The notes under the pieces were generated by a model. The model was not told the DNA's origin. It saw only the letters and a list, made by a program, of their open reading frames with translations, and did no database searches. Of a stretch of 64,000 nucleotides of DNA, positions 31,920-43,340 are shown piece after piece (positions within the stretch are counted from its first letter, which is position 1; each line of letters begins with the position of its first letter). The DNA lies in contig CM073321.1 of assembly GCA_037043015.1 (NCBI GenBank), positions 19,961,001-20,025,000 of the forward strand, written 5' to 3'. The stretch comes from Bryum argenteum (Eukaryota; Streptophyta; Bryopsida; Bryales; Bryaceae). A program made the translations under genes and the position numbers.

Positions 31920-33475
31920 AGTTGTCCCTTTGTTGTGACCATAAAGTAAAATAGAAATGTTTTGAGAAGCTAACGTTTGGAGTAGATGAGGAATCTGGGT
32001 AGGAAAGAAAAAGGATTCAAGAGGTCTTTAAGGAGACCGCACGGGGTGAGTTTGTGACATTTTTAAGGTCTAAGGTAGGCACTTTTTTAACCTATAATTT
32101 TGTGACTAAGTAGCAAGATGGAAAGTGTAGAAGAATGATGGGAAACCTTTCAGTTGGTGTTTTGATTTTGCACATAGATTCTGTTGAGAACTGCTCCTTT
32201 GCAATCCAGAATGAGGTCCAGTCCATACATTGGTTTAGGACTAGTATTACTATACTAGTTTATATCACCTTGTACAGAATATTTCCTGTGGTAGATGGTG
32301 AGGAAGGTGAAATTGCAAAGAACACACATTACTATATATCTCATGACGAAAGAGATGATAGTTTGTTCATTCAGCACTGTTTTTTGTTTCATTGGGGTTG
32401 GATGCTTGCCTAATGTGTTAAACCTACTGAACATTGGGTTTATTCCAATGGTTGTGCTACCCAATTTATGGGCGCTAAAGCCATGTATTTTGTGGTGCGT
32501 TATCTTGGGCTAATCGGATGCTCCTTGCGCTGGAACTTTTTGGTAGCGGGCATGGTAAAGATGAGTCATAAAACTGTTATTGATGTAGTAGTTTGATACT
32601 TTTGTTATACGGTTTAGTACTGGTTTTATTGCTATGGATTTTTATCGTGGTCTTGGGGTGAAAGTGATACACAAATCATACTGTTGTTGTGGCACACTTC
32701 AAGTACAAATTTGCTATTTAGAGTGAATTGGGTGCAATTTAAAATTAACATGGCACACCCAAGTACAAAGTTTGCCAGACAGAATAAAAATGGTAGGTAT
32801 TTGAAGTGTACAGCAGTGTGTGAGTACAAAGTCTGCCACTTAGAGTAGATATAGGAAGGTTTGTACTATAATGTATGGTGTGAGTGCAAAGTCGACTACA
32901 TAGAGTCAAATTGGTACTATTCTGTTCTGTAATGTAGAGTGTGGGTAGAAAGTATGGTAGGAATTGTATAATTGGTATGTGGTTTGAATTTGGGGTGGCC
33001 CTTGATAAATACAAAGTTTGGTATTTAAGGGACAAGTGGTACAAATTTGTATACTCTTCAAGCCTATGTCAATACAACATTTCGTAGTAAATATATGCAT
33101 ATTTACCTTGTTTTGTACCTATTTTGCCTACAGAGCTACTTTATTCAAGTGTATTGTACTAATTTGTGGCGTGATATTCATCCCATTGGTAGGCGAATGG
33201 GATGGTGCTAGGGCAGTTGTCAACTTCACTCTAAATTGGGAGCATCTGAGGCTGATCCTACGCTATTGGTAGTTCGAGATTTATTGTGCTTTTGTGCACC
33301 ATGTATAGGGCATGATTGGAGTAATTGTGAGCAGCAATCTCATGTACAATCGCGGTGGGCACTTTGTTCGAGGCCATATGACGTTGGAACTGTTCGATAG
33401 CAAATAGAAGCGAATGACGACTCCACAAATTGGTCACATGGTGGAGTTGGTGTTCAACATGGTGATTTAACGCAA
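31920..33475. repeat. GTAC/tacaaag-rich degenerate repeats
   Basis: Especially 32690-33070, where a roughly 60-bp pattern gtgtgagtacaaagt...gtactat recurs several times with drift. No gene recognised. Similar words occur at 31430-31660 and, inverted, at 40280-40790. Confidence 0.5.
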
Positions 33476-33830
33476 GTGGGGGATAATTTCATGATACCTG
33501 CTGAGCAGGGAAACGATGAAAAAGTGGAATTCTATATTCTTCAGTGTGTGAAAGCCAAGGGTGAAGTGCAAGAAGATTTTCATTGTCCATGGAGTGGATT
33601 CTTTAGAAGGGGTGATTCCGTGATTTGTGGCACCTTTTACCAAAAGTATGGTACGGGACATAATACTTATGTGTTACTAGACAAGTCTAAACTCTAAAGT
33701 AGCTTATGTCGAATCTCATTTGGTAAGGGCTTGTAAATTTCGTATGATTTTAGCTCCTCATCATGTAAAAGGTAACATTGTTGTCTATAAGCTAGGAATT
33801 GAGAGCAAAATTATCTTAAAAGAGGCACTC
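33476..33830 (+). pseudogene. Fragment of an uncharacterised domain, frameshifted
   Basis: Encodes VEFYILQCVKAKGEVQEDF, then DSVICGTFYQKYG, then TYVLLDKSK. After a frame change near 33695 it continues AYVESHLVRACKFRMI. The Tyr/Trp-rich beta pattern resembles a C-terminal domain seen in multicopy plant ORFs, perhaps the end of the same family as 30220-31919. Function unknown. Confidence 0.4.
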
Positions 33831-34491
33831 ACCCAATAGTGGTCGTGAGTACATTTAGAAGCTTTGTTGCCTTGTGACAGTAAACTTCATATTCAAAGGC
33901 AGCTTCTATTGCGATGCTTAAAAACTTGAGATTCAATTAACTAGGGCTATAGCAGCTACAGAGGAATTTCATTGTGTAAGGCTTTAGGCATGCCGTAAGA
34001 AAATTTGTTGGTGTGAGGGCTAGAGCAAACGGTGAGAAAGGAGTTAAACTTAGGCTATGGTTGTTGTACACCAAAGGAATTTTGCTGAGTAGTAAGTGAA
34101 GGTAGAGGGTTATTGGAAGTGCAACAAACACGTAATAAAATCTCATCAAATTCACATTGACAGACAACACTTCACAAAATCTAAACTACTTCCACTTCAA
34201 CATGTCACTTTACAATTTCACTTTAACACTGAAACCTTTGCAAAGTTACACCAATTTCTCTTCAACACAAAACTTTAAAAATTTCAGTGTGCCATATTCA
34301 CATGAAATATAAAGGCAGTGTGCATTCTAATGCTCACACTCAAATAAGTAGTAGGTCTCAGGAAGAGGTTTTAGTAGCTCTATGAAACAACAAGTAAATT
34401 CCACTAACCAACTGCACTTCGAGGCAATTTCAATGGGCAATGGAAATTCAAAAGGAGGTTTCAAAAGGACAAGGTTGGTCTCATTGAAGTC
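33831..34491. other. Intergenic, no gene seen
   Basis: AT-rich sequence leading to the Harbinger insertion site. No repeat or open frame that I can support. Confidence 0.4.
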
Positions 34492-34494
34492 TAA

Positions 34495-34520
34495 GGGGCG
34501 CTTCACACTATGGCCGTCCA
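34495..34520 (+). repeat. Left terminal inverted repeat of Harbinger
   Basis: Starts GGGGCGCTTCACACTATGG; pairs with the inverted right end at 37895-37920. Confidence 0.92.
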
Positions 34521-34624
34521 AGTCGAGAGGCCGTGGAATTGACAGTCCAAACTTTGTTGAGAGTCCAAAGGAATTTACTGAAAATGACCAATAAAATATT
34601 GTAATTGGAGCCTTTGGCTGGGCA

Positions 34625-34743
34625 TAGTGTGAAGCCTCCAAAGGCCAAGCCCAAAGTCCAAAGCTTTGGCCATGAACTCTCACGGCCTCTCAACTTGGAC
34701 GGCCGTAGTGTGAAGCCTCCAAAGGCCAAGCCCAAAGTCCAAA
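34625..34743 (+). repeat. 38-bp direct repeat plus internal inverted TIR copy
   Basis: Identical 38-bp units at 34625-34662 and 34706-34743. In addition 34694-34717 is an inverted copy of the left TIR (CTTGGACGGCCGTAGTGTGA), so 34495-34717 alone looks like a small TIR-bounded unit. Confidence 0.85.
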
Positions 34744-34828
34744 CCCATACCATTTGTTTGGCTTCATTCTACTTATCCCTTTATCAATTCATCCAATTTC
34801 TGAAATTTTCCACTTACCTTCTCTTATC

Positions 34829-36294
34829 ATGGATTCTAGTAGGGAACGCATTCTTGTGTTACTTTCAACTTTCATGGTCATGAAGTATGTCATTGTGGGC
34901 ATTTTGGCATTGCAAAAACTTGCAATTTTTCAACAAAATGTCCAAATGATGATGATGGTAGTTTTTATTACACAAGGACCGCGGATGAATTATCAAAGGA
35001 GATGTTGGCATCATAAAAGATATGGCGGTTTTTGGACGAGACGCTTATGAGGTCATTTTCAGATAGTGATTTTCGGAAACGGATGAGGGTGAGTACATCT
35101 ACATTTCAACATTTATGTACTCTATTGGGGCCTGTTTTGAAAAAGAAGGATACACATTTAAGAGAAAGTATTAGTGTGGAGCGTAGGATTGCAATTACTC
35201 TTGCTCGATTAGCAAGTGGAAATTCATTGCAAATGGTTGCTGATTTATTTGGGGTTGGATTGAGTACAACTTCTATCATTGTAAGGGAGTGTTGTGAAGC
35301 AATTAGGATTCATTTGAGACCATTGGTTTTTATAAAACCAACTCTTGATTGGATGAAACAAATAGCAAAGGGTTTTGAAGCACTTCATGGCATTCCGTTT
35401 ATTCTAGGTGCAATAGATGGTAGCCACATCCCTATTATAGCACCATCTCATGATCCCGTAGCATATTATTGCCGAAAGGGGTATTATTCATGTTTACTAC
35501 AAGGAGTCGTAGATGCGAATTGCAAATTCTGGGACTATGATTTTGGATGGGCTGGACGGATTCACGATTGTGCATTATTTCAGAAATCTGAAATTGGAAA
35601 GAAGACTATGAAAGGTGCATTTTTACCTTACAAATTCATTGGTGATGCCGCATATCTTATGAGGCCTTGGTTTTACTCACCTTTTAAGGGAGAAAGAATC
35701 GGATTGTCTAGAAGAAAGGCTCATTGGAATTTTATTCAGTCAAACACTCGTATGGCTGTAGAAAGAGCATTTGAGATTTTGAAAGGAAGATGGCGTATAC
35801 TATTGAAACGGGTTGACATGCCAATCTGGAATTTGCCGGACACAGTTACCGCATGTTTATGCCTTCACAATTTATGCATTATAGAGAATGATGAATTTTC
35901 CATGGAGTGGGCTAAAGAAGCTGAGAAGGAGCTACAAGATGAAGCAAAAATATCACTAGGAAAATTGCATCAAGTAGATATGTTTCATTCTCTAGAATCA
36001 GCATTGAGAGAAATGAGGCTGCTGCAGAACCGCAATCTGGATTCAGAAGAAACACCATTCATAGAACCGGGAGAAGAAGAAGAAATTGAGAGGATGCATG
36101 AATCGAGTGATGAAACAAAAAAAGAGCGGCAGGAGAAGATGAAAAGTATGTTGGCAGATGCAACTCGGATCCATTTACTACTAGCAAAGAGCTTTTACAA
36201 AGCTCATTTGGAAAAAAAATCAAATTTTCAGTTTGAAAGTTGTACCTACGATGATGATGAGGATGACTATGATGCAAGCTCGAGTGAAGAGTAG
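34829..36294 (+). CDS. PIF/Harbinger transposase (DDE_Tnp_4)
   Basis: Catalyses cut-and-paste transposition in the nucleus. The open frame 35032-36294 (420 aa; first ATG at 35047) holds the full catalytic triad: D in GAIDGSHI (residue 129), D in IGDAAY (205) and E in VERAFEILKGRWR (244). A helix-turn-helix-like segment comes before it (NSLQMVADLFGVGLSTTS), and an acidic C-terminal tail follows. An upstream ATG at 34829 opens a frame ending YGGFW; it joins the main frame only if one T is added in the T run near 35029-35033. The gene is therefore frameshifted there, sequenced with an indel, or starts at 35047. Length fits the family. Confidence 0.92.
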
Positions 36295-36308
36295 ATAGCT
36301 ACAGAATT

Positions 36309-37515
36309 CTATAGCTTATTGATCAAACGATCAAATTGGTAATCTACCCTCTCTAGCAGCTCATTAGTTCTCTCAAAGTTTTTCATCAAACCTGTGCTAG
36401 TTTCTACCATTTTTTCGAAGATATCTATTGCACGATCTTGAAAGTGTTGTTTACCTTTTGATGTGGGTGTTGTAGTGGGTGTTGAAATTTGTGCACTCTC
36501 ATCTTCTTGTGCTGAATTGACTTGGAAGTCTGCATTATTGTTGGTAGTAGCCGAGACATGCTTCATCACTTGTCCGGCTTGGTGATACCACTCATATAGA
36601 GCCTCATAGAATTTTCCCTCTTGCCGGTTATTACTAGAAATCCCATTTGCCAATTTGTCTTCTTTGTATGCATCGAAGATGCTCTTGAATTTCTTACAGC
36701 ATGCCACGGTCGTACGGTTGAATTTAGGTAGCATAACAACCATTCTAGCATGAGGCCTTACCCATGTGTCGATTCCTGCAACCAAAAGAGCAAAAAAATG
36801 AAAGAATGAGTGAAAATTGGCCATTAAAAAAAATTGCAGCACATACATGGACTCTCATACAAAGTCTGTGATTGCTACATATACAAGAAATTGGTGGAGT
36901 TGATCACCAATGGAGGGTGGTAGATAGAGGAGGGAACTCTCCTCTTTGTAATGGAGGAGACTAGGGTTCAAATCCCTAGCTCTACGCTCTTTGCTTTCCT
37001 TGTGGGGGGAAAGGGGGGCCTGGGCTCGCGGCGAAGGCAAAGGCCTTTAGGCCCCCAATTGGCCCCAATCCTCAATCCAATTTTTATTGAAATTTCGACA
37101 ATTAGGCAGAAAAATTTGTACCTTGTTTTTTGCCATTTCGCACGAACTTCGGCTCCATCTCTCCTTTTAGTGCGATGAGTTGAAGCACCTCCGAATCCTC
37201 CCACTTTCGATTTGCTTCCTCTCCTTCTCTTTCGATTTTCACCACCGTTTTTGAAGCCCTTGGAGTCTTTGCTGTCTTTGAAGCTTTTTGCTTAGGAGCG
37301 GCTCTCTTCTTCGAAGACCCTACAATCTCACAATCTTCTTCTTCTTGAACAACTCTCTCTTCTACTCTTTTACCATCCCTCTCCTCTTCTCTTCTCTCCA
37401 AAACTTGACCTAAATAGGGCTGAAATGCTCCATACGAGTTTGAGGCTAAAAATTTTTCATTCCCCACTAGAATCGGCTGACTACAATAGTAAGGATTTTG
37501 AGAGAGATGATCCAT
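36309..37515 (-). CDS. PIF/Harbinger Myb/trihelix-like accessory protein
   Basis: In PIF/Harbinger elements the second protein binds the termini and recruits the transposase to the nucleus. Two exons on the minus strand, 37515-37122 and 36775-36309, joined by a GT/AG intron of 346 bp. They total 861 nt, giving 286 aa plus stop with clean phase. A basic region (KKRAAPKQKASKTAKTPRA) precedes a Trp-centred trihelix/Myb fold (RKWEDSEVLQLIALK, then WVRPHARMV, then CKKFKSIFDAYKEDK), and a coiled-coil-like C-terminus follows. The frame is open upstream to 37632, but this ATG gives the sensible start. It looks intact. Confidence 0.88.
36776..37121 (-). other. Intron of the Myb-like gene with a tRNA-like B box
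   Basis: On the plus strand GGGTTCAAATCCC (about 36963-36975) fits a RNA polymerase III B box. A degenerate A-box-like sequence lies near 36890, and GC-rich DNA follows. This may be a SINE remnant; no target duplication was found. Confidence 0.3.
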
Positions 37516-37894
37516 GTATGCTACTCGCGAAAAAATTGAGAGAGTCAAAATCAGCAGAAAAAAAAACAAGAGCAAAGAAGAGAACCGAGAGAGAGAGAGG
37601 AAGCATTCCACTATATTCCTTGTCGAAGGCATCTTTTTGATCTAACGGTCAAGATCTTGTCAATTTTTGAATTTTTTATTAATAAAATCTGACGGACTCT
37701 CGACCATAGTTCGGGTCTTGCAAAATGCAGGACCCAAACAAACGTCAAGAGGCCGTCGCCTTGGTCAAAAAGTGCTGCCACGTAGGCCATTTGGAGAGTG
37801 ACGGCCGGTGGACTTTGGCTTCTAGTGTGAAGGCTCGAGAGGCCGAAACAAGGGTTTCCTGCAATTTCATTGGCTGAAATCGACGGCCTCTTGA

Positions 37895-37920
37895 CCTTCG
37901 GCCATAGTGTGAAGTGCCCC
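37895..37920 (-). repeat. Right terminal inverted repeat of Harbinger
   Basis: Inverted counterpart of 34495-34520, directly followed by the TAA duplication. Confidence 0.92.
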
Positions 37921-38270
37921 TAAAATAAGTATAAGTATTAATTCCGACGGCCGCCCTGAAAGTGACATTGTTCTCTCTACGTACAATATATACATGCTAT
38001 TGTCACTAGCACCATGGTAAACAAAATATGCACTCCTGCAAAATCTTAACTTCCTTCCAACCTTCTTATCCACTTTCTGAAGTGGTGTTGAACTTGCACT
38101 CGATTTTTGACCTTGGCAGTGTAGGCTCTCATAGTAACAGGGGGCGCTTCTACATTCTTCCTAGAAAGCCATTCCATAGTCCTGATACAAACGTAGTACA
38201 AAATCAGAAACCATTTACAAAACACATTAGATACAGATTATTGGAATTGGCATTGTGATTGGGGCATTAC

Positions 38271-40010
38271 TCAAGTGAGTTCTTCAAGGGCATGGATGGG
38301 TCTCGTTGCAAAGAAAGCCACATGATAAAAGCGTGGGTCACTTCTTTCAATCCTCACCAGAAAGTCCACTAAATTAGCATCTTCACACTTGTGATTGACA
38401 AACCTCCCCACATTCCCCAAAGGAAATCCGTCCACACACAAAGCATTTCTGTCAGACGCTCCTGCCTCACTTTTCTAGTCGGCACTGAAATCAAGTGTCC
38501 AGAGGCCGTAAAGAACTGAATCTCCATATTTTTTTATAAGTTCCTTACTGCTACAAATTTCTCCTACGAACTCAAACACAAAACCTCTCATTGGGATAGC
38601 TTCAAAGGTCCTAACACCCCAGCCTTTTAAACCAGTCCAAAAAACCCCCACTTTTACAGTCATTCCATGTTGAACAACTCTATTTCCACAAGACAGGTGG
38701 CAGCCACACGTCATGTTACACTCCCATATCATCTTTCTTGGAATATGCACCTAACAAGCGTGAATTTTTTTAGCAATTACATCCGAATTAGGTGTTTAAT
38801 GCGCTTGATAACACCCCTGCTTTTCCTCACACCAGACCATCTTTGGTTCTCCCTGGTTCAATGCAAGACAATTGAAATATAAAATATCTTCACTTATGAA
38901 ACTGACTCAATGGAGAAGGGATTTGATGATGAAGCTTGGAGAGGAAAAGTCCCCGACGTACCTCACAAAGCATGTGGGTAGCCAATCTTCCATCTGCCAA
39001 GTACGCAAACCTCCCTCCATTCTTCACTGCGCATGTACAACCATTTGATTCTAGCAGGCAATTCCGAGTGGTACAAGCGCACCTGCTTTCCGGACCATCA
39101 TCTAATACTACATGTTGAGAGAAAGCACTTTTAGTGACATATGAAAATTCCATCATGGAGCAAGGGCCGTCCATGTCTCCATGGGACAAAACACGGGTAT
39201 CGCATGTTCTTCCTTCTCCTTAGATATATCGGTGGAATCTAACCATAAAACTTGTAACCATGAAATAAGGGTCATAAACTTAAAATTCACATAAAGCATA
39301 AAATACGTATATTGATAGTTAAAGAAAGATAGGAATGGCCCTATCGTAGACAAATGCATATCTCCCAAAATAAAAACCATGATACTGCTGATAGAATCAA
39401 CACACACTATGTTAAGTTAAACATATTCAAGAAACTAATAAGAAAACAAGCCAGGTTACTGTTTTACCACTTTTTTCTTCTCCACCGCCTTTGTTTTGAG
39501 ACGCATACTTGTAGCTGCATAGGTGGAGTCTAGAGAATTCATATGCCGAACCTTCTTCTTGGGCCCTTTTGGTCCAGTATTGTCAACATCCATAATAAGG
39601 GCCTCTGATGCATCTTCTTGACTGCTCAGTGATCGCCTAACACCGCAAAGTCGTCGTTCTGCTTGGACATCAACATCTATTGCCTTGATAGCATGAAGAA
39701 GCGCTGCAATCCATTCAATTCCGTGCTCACCCCAAATTGACTTACGCTGCCGCGAGCTTGTCTCTGGACGATCAACCATTGCAAGGCCCTCAGGAGGTGA
39801 AGACAACCATTCTCGTTCCAAATGCTGGAGGTTGAGATTAGAAGGGGATACTTCATGCTCAATTGTCGAGGCTATCTTACTGGGTGGTGTTGACTCAGAT
39901 ATTGCCATGATTTCCTTACTTTCTTCCAACCTCTCAAATGGCACAGGTTGGGCTATCTCGGCCTCTATGATGTTCAACAACATTGAGCACCGAAGCATCT
40001 TTTTTTGCAC
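38271..40010 (-). pseudogene. SUVR-type SET-domain histone methyltransferase, broken
   Basis: Homologue of plant SUVR histone H3 lysine methyltransferases. Minus-strand exons: about 40010-39456 (no known domain), 39238-38962 (DISKEKEEHAIPV, then pre-SET Cys cluster RCACTTRNCLL...CTCAVKNGGRFAY), and 38750-38271 (ECNMTCGCHLSCGNRVVQ, then GWGVRTFEAIPMRGFVFEFVGE, then GNVGRFVNHKCEDANL and ALEELT). The intron 38961-38751 is GT/AG. Damage: a frame change in a T run near 39195, TAG at 38477-38475 where Trp is usual after SAD, and TGA at 38273-38271 where ELTW is usual. The post-SET tail is absent. The catalytic NHKC motif itself survives. It lies outside the Harbinger element and is not clearly part of any transposon. 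Confidence 0.8.
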
Positions 40011-40279
40011 CTTCTCTCAATATGGACTTGCACACAGATGGCAACCGCAAGTCCCCCAGAGTATCTCCTTCCTCTTTGCTCCCACCATCCTTGTCTTCTT
40101 TTGAAGAATCTCATCTTTTTTTCCAGATGAGAAGTTTTGATGCCCACTCGAATGCCACGTAAATCCAACTTACCGTTTGGTAAAAGGTCTACACATACCA
40201 CGCAATGAGATCAATTGAACATGCATTTTTCTTGTGAGGATAGAGCAATCAGGTTGATTTAGTACTATGTGTCCCAAAA

Positions 40280-40790
40280 ATATTCACTAATATACATCAA
40301 CTTGGAAACTTTGTACCCCATCAGCTTCAGATGTACATAACAAGAAAAAAAGTAATTATCGTACAAGCAACAAGTACCAAATTCTTTAGTACATTTACAT
40401 GAGTAAAAGTATACAACTAGTGTACAAATTGTACTCTGAAACTAAAGATTTAAGTCACTCATGTACAATATATACATTTAGTGTACTTCAAATACTGCAA
40501 CCTACCCCTATTGTACCGGCACTATATTTCTAATACTTACACCTCCCTTTTTGTACCATTGTTATCTATTTAAACTAACTTGTATACTCTTTTCAGCCAT
40601 TGTACTACATTTACAATATGAAAGTTGTCCAGTTCTGTACATAGAGTATGTAAACAGAGTACAGATGTACATTTGTTTTAGATAATGTATTAAAAGTATT
40701 TACAAACTACAAGCAAGTACTTAAACTATCCAACTATACTATCATGTACAATCACTTCTACACACGTTCAATTTCATTACTACACATTTT
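40280..40790. repeat. GTAC-rich degenerate repeats
   Basis: Dense gtac/tacaa words with loose 50 to 70-bp spacing (gtacaatatatacatttagtgtac and similar). This resembles 31430-33130 in inverted form. No coding signal. Confidence 0.45.
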
Positions 40791-40999
40791 TCTTTGACTG
40801 TACGTGAAATACACAAATTAACTATAAAACAGTTAATAAGGATACTTCTGGTGCACATGAAATACTTTCCACAAAAAGTGGCACGGAAGTGGGAACATGG
40901 GCAAATAAAAATCAAGTACAAATTGTTCCTGCATGCGCTTTCAGTTAAGAAGTTGATAGCTCACCTTCATTGCGCTCAGGGGACTCTTGACAGATGACG

Positions 41000-42525
41000 G
41001 TCTCGACTGGCAGGTCCGCAATGTCTTTAGTTGTCCACCCCAACTAAAACTCTTCTGTCACTTGGAGTTGACTATCTCATTACATTTTGGTTCCACACGC
41101 TTAGCTCCTTTCTTGAAGACCACTAGAGCACACCATGGGTGATAAAGGTGTTGACAGCTACCAATCACTACGTCAAACTGAGGGAACTCAAATGTGCACA
41201 AACTACAACAACAAACCAAAATATATGTCTTATCTAGGACAGACCCGGACACTTTCGGATACATCACAGGCCATGGTTATATAGCTGATGGGCGACTTCC
41301 AGTCTGCAACTTTCACTGCTCTTTGCTGAAAGTAGAAAGTTGACGTTGCTTGAACAGGAGGGTGTCTCGAAGTTGTTGAAGCTCTTCTTCCTTCTTCTCA
41401 GCATGACGCTTACAATTCACAAACTTCAGCTCGTACTCAATCTTCATTGTCATCAAAATGTTGTGTTTGGTGTCTATTACTCCTGGTTCTTCATCTGCTA
41501 AGGACACATACAAGCATCTCAGGTGTCTCTCAAGTCCCAGGAGGAATAAATCAACACTTCGGGCCTCCCGTTTAGCGTTGTCCAGGTCCTTTTCAGTTGA
41601 CATTAAGTTGGCCCGTGCTTCTTGCATCACCGCAGCCAAAGCCTTCATTATGTCGCTAAGGTGAAAAAGACTCTCTAAAACTCGAAAGTCCATGTCGTCT
41701 TCAAGCCGCGTTGGTATCTTGGATGCACAGACCTCTGAGTCTTGCTGCACACAAGCAAATGTAATGCAATTAAAAATTTTCCACGTTACGCATTACCACA
41801 AGAAATAGCAAGAAGTGTCTATATATTAATTATTAGGGGTAATACTTAAACAAACGAGAAGAGGTCAAATTCAATTGACAGGAAATGGTAAAAGTCTCTT
41901 CCCCGCTTTAAAGAGTCAGCCCTTCGATTTGGAGCGCATTTCTCAAGTTTTACCTTTTTGAAAAAGCCTTTAGTCATTTCAACACCCTTTTGTTTGCATA
42001 ACATCAACTTTGCACGCTGAGTATCTTATCTCGTTCTCTGCTTCTGATTAGTCTCCTAGCCGTATGCTGCCCAACTGATCTTCCCTCTTGCTTCCACGTG
42101 TTCGAGTGCGATGCCTTGTGCAAAATGTATCCTCAAAAAGCGTGGCATACAGTCTTTGTCGTGTTGATACACGATCGGATGTAAGTGCTTCACTCAGGCT
42201 AAGACTGACTTGTATGTACAGTCATGCCATTTGTAGCCGGCCCTTCTACCCTTCCTGCGGCGAGGTCCGAATAGCACGCACACCAACTCCTGTGGTACCT
42301 CTTTTTTCTTGAATTGATGGAGGTTCACACTAGTGCCCTCTAACTGGAAAGAATTGACAAAATCCTCAATGTAGAGAACAGCAGGCGGTTCTTTCCATTT
42401 CTTGAGTGCGTAGTCAACGTCACACAAGTCAATGTCCTCCTCTAAAGCAGACGGAGACTTGTCCTCCCTCGCCTTCCCAACTGATACAGACATCTCAGCA
42501 GACCCTCTCACATAAGTGTGCTTCA
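41000..42525 (-). pseudogene. Decayed ORF with coiled coil and RING-like zinc-binding end
   Basis: Three pieces in order on the minus strand. 42525-42194 (MKHTYVRGSAEM... KKWKEPPAVLYIEDFV... PQELVCVLFG) is of unknown fold. 41750-41313 is a long Glu/Lys/Leu coiled coil. 41267-41000 is a Cys/His cluster CSLC...CQHLYHPWC...PKC like a RING or variant zinc finger. One expected Cys reads Arg (GAKRVEPKC). A TGA at 41060-41058 sits where SKW would fit, and another TGA at 42196-42194 interrupts continued coding-like sequence. No gene name is justified; a transposon or multicopy family origin is likely. Confidence 0.4.
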
Positions 42526-42683
42526 TACGACCTATGAGCCAAAAGAAACCACCAAGGAAGTGGCAATTGGTCACAAGGGGATTAAGGAACAAGATTACAT
42601 GAAGAGAAGAGGAATAGACAAGAGAAGACAAAGAGAAAACAAGAAGCAAAGGAGAGAAGAAGAAGAAAACCGCCGGGGAGGAA

Positions 42684-43040
42684 AACTCTTTCAACACCCC
42701 CAACTTTGGGAGGTCATTTCTCCCTCCCTATGTATTGGAATTGAGCATGCCATATATCACTGGAAAGCTCTACTGACGCTCTCTTCACCCTAGAAATCTC
42801 AGAATCATACACCTAAAACTCTGTGACTAATTGCCGAATTACTGCGGCTGACTTGTTTACCATCGGGGGGGGGAACTCTTCCAATACCCCCAACTTTGAG
42901 AGGCAATATCTCACTCCCTATAACTCCAATTTGAACGTGCTGACCACCATTGGAAAGCTTTACTGAAGATCTACAATTATGTTGAATCTCATTGAACTTG
43001 GACTAAAATCGAGTGACTGATGGGCATTTGACCAAACGGC
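42684..43040. repeat. Two divergent units of a 190-bp tandem repeat
   Basis: Units start at 42684 (aactctttcaacaccccc) and 42874 (aactcttccaataccccc) and share caactttg.gagg, ctccct and ggaaagct at equivalent positions. The period equals that of the CACTA satellite, but the sequences do not obviously match. A run of nine G lies at the junction. Confidence 0.75.
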
Positions 43041-43109
43041 CTTGAATGGAGATTGACCAAAAACAATGGAATTCAATGCAACTCCTAACCTAATAGAAAA
43101 GGAAATCAA

Positions 43110-43340
43110 GATGAGTGAGAAGGAGGCCAATACCTTTCTTCTCCTCTTTATCAAACATTACAAGAGGAAGAGGGGGAGAAACAAACATTAAGAAGGAGGC
43201 GCAAGGCCTTCCTTCTTCTAAAACCTAAACATCACAAGAGAGATCAAGATGAACAAGAAGGACAAGAAGAGGGAGAAGGAGGCCCATGGCCTTCCTTCTC
43301 TTACTAACTAATCATTACAAAAGAAGAGATAGATAGACAC
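43110..43340. repeat. Degenerate tandem repeat of about 75-83 bp
   Basis: gagaaggaggc.ca.g.cttccttct recurs near 43117, 43191 and 43274 with similar spacers containing aacattacaagag. Confidence 0.7.

Larger units (their letters stand above)
34495..37920 (+). mobile_element. PIF/Harbinger DNA transposon, nearly intact
   Basis: 3426 bp. Terminal inverted repeats begin GGGGC(G/A)CTTCACACTATGG at both ends, and the element is flanked by a TAA duplication (34492-34494 and 37921-37923), the preferred 3-bp Harbinger target. It carries the two genes typical of autonomous members: a DDE transposase (plus) and a Myb/trihelix protein (minus), convergent with 14 bp between stop codons. It could be autonomous or recently so, apart from an apparent 1-bp frameshift near the transposase start. 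Confidence 0.95.
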
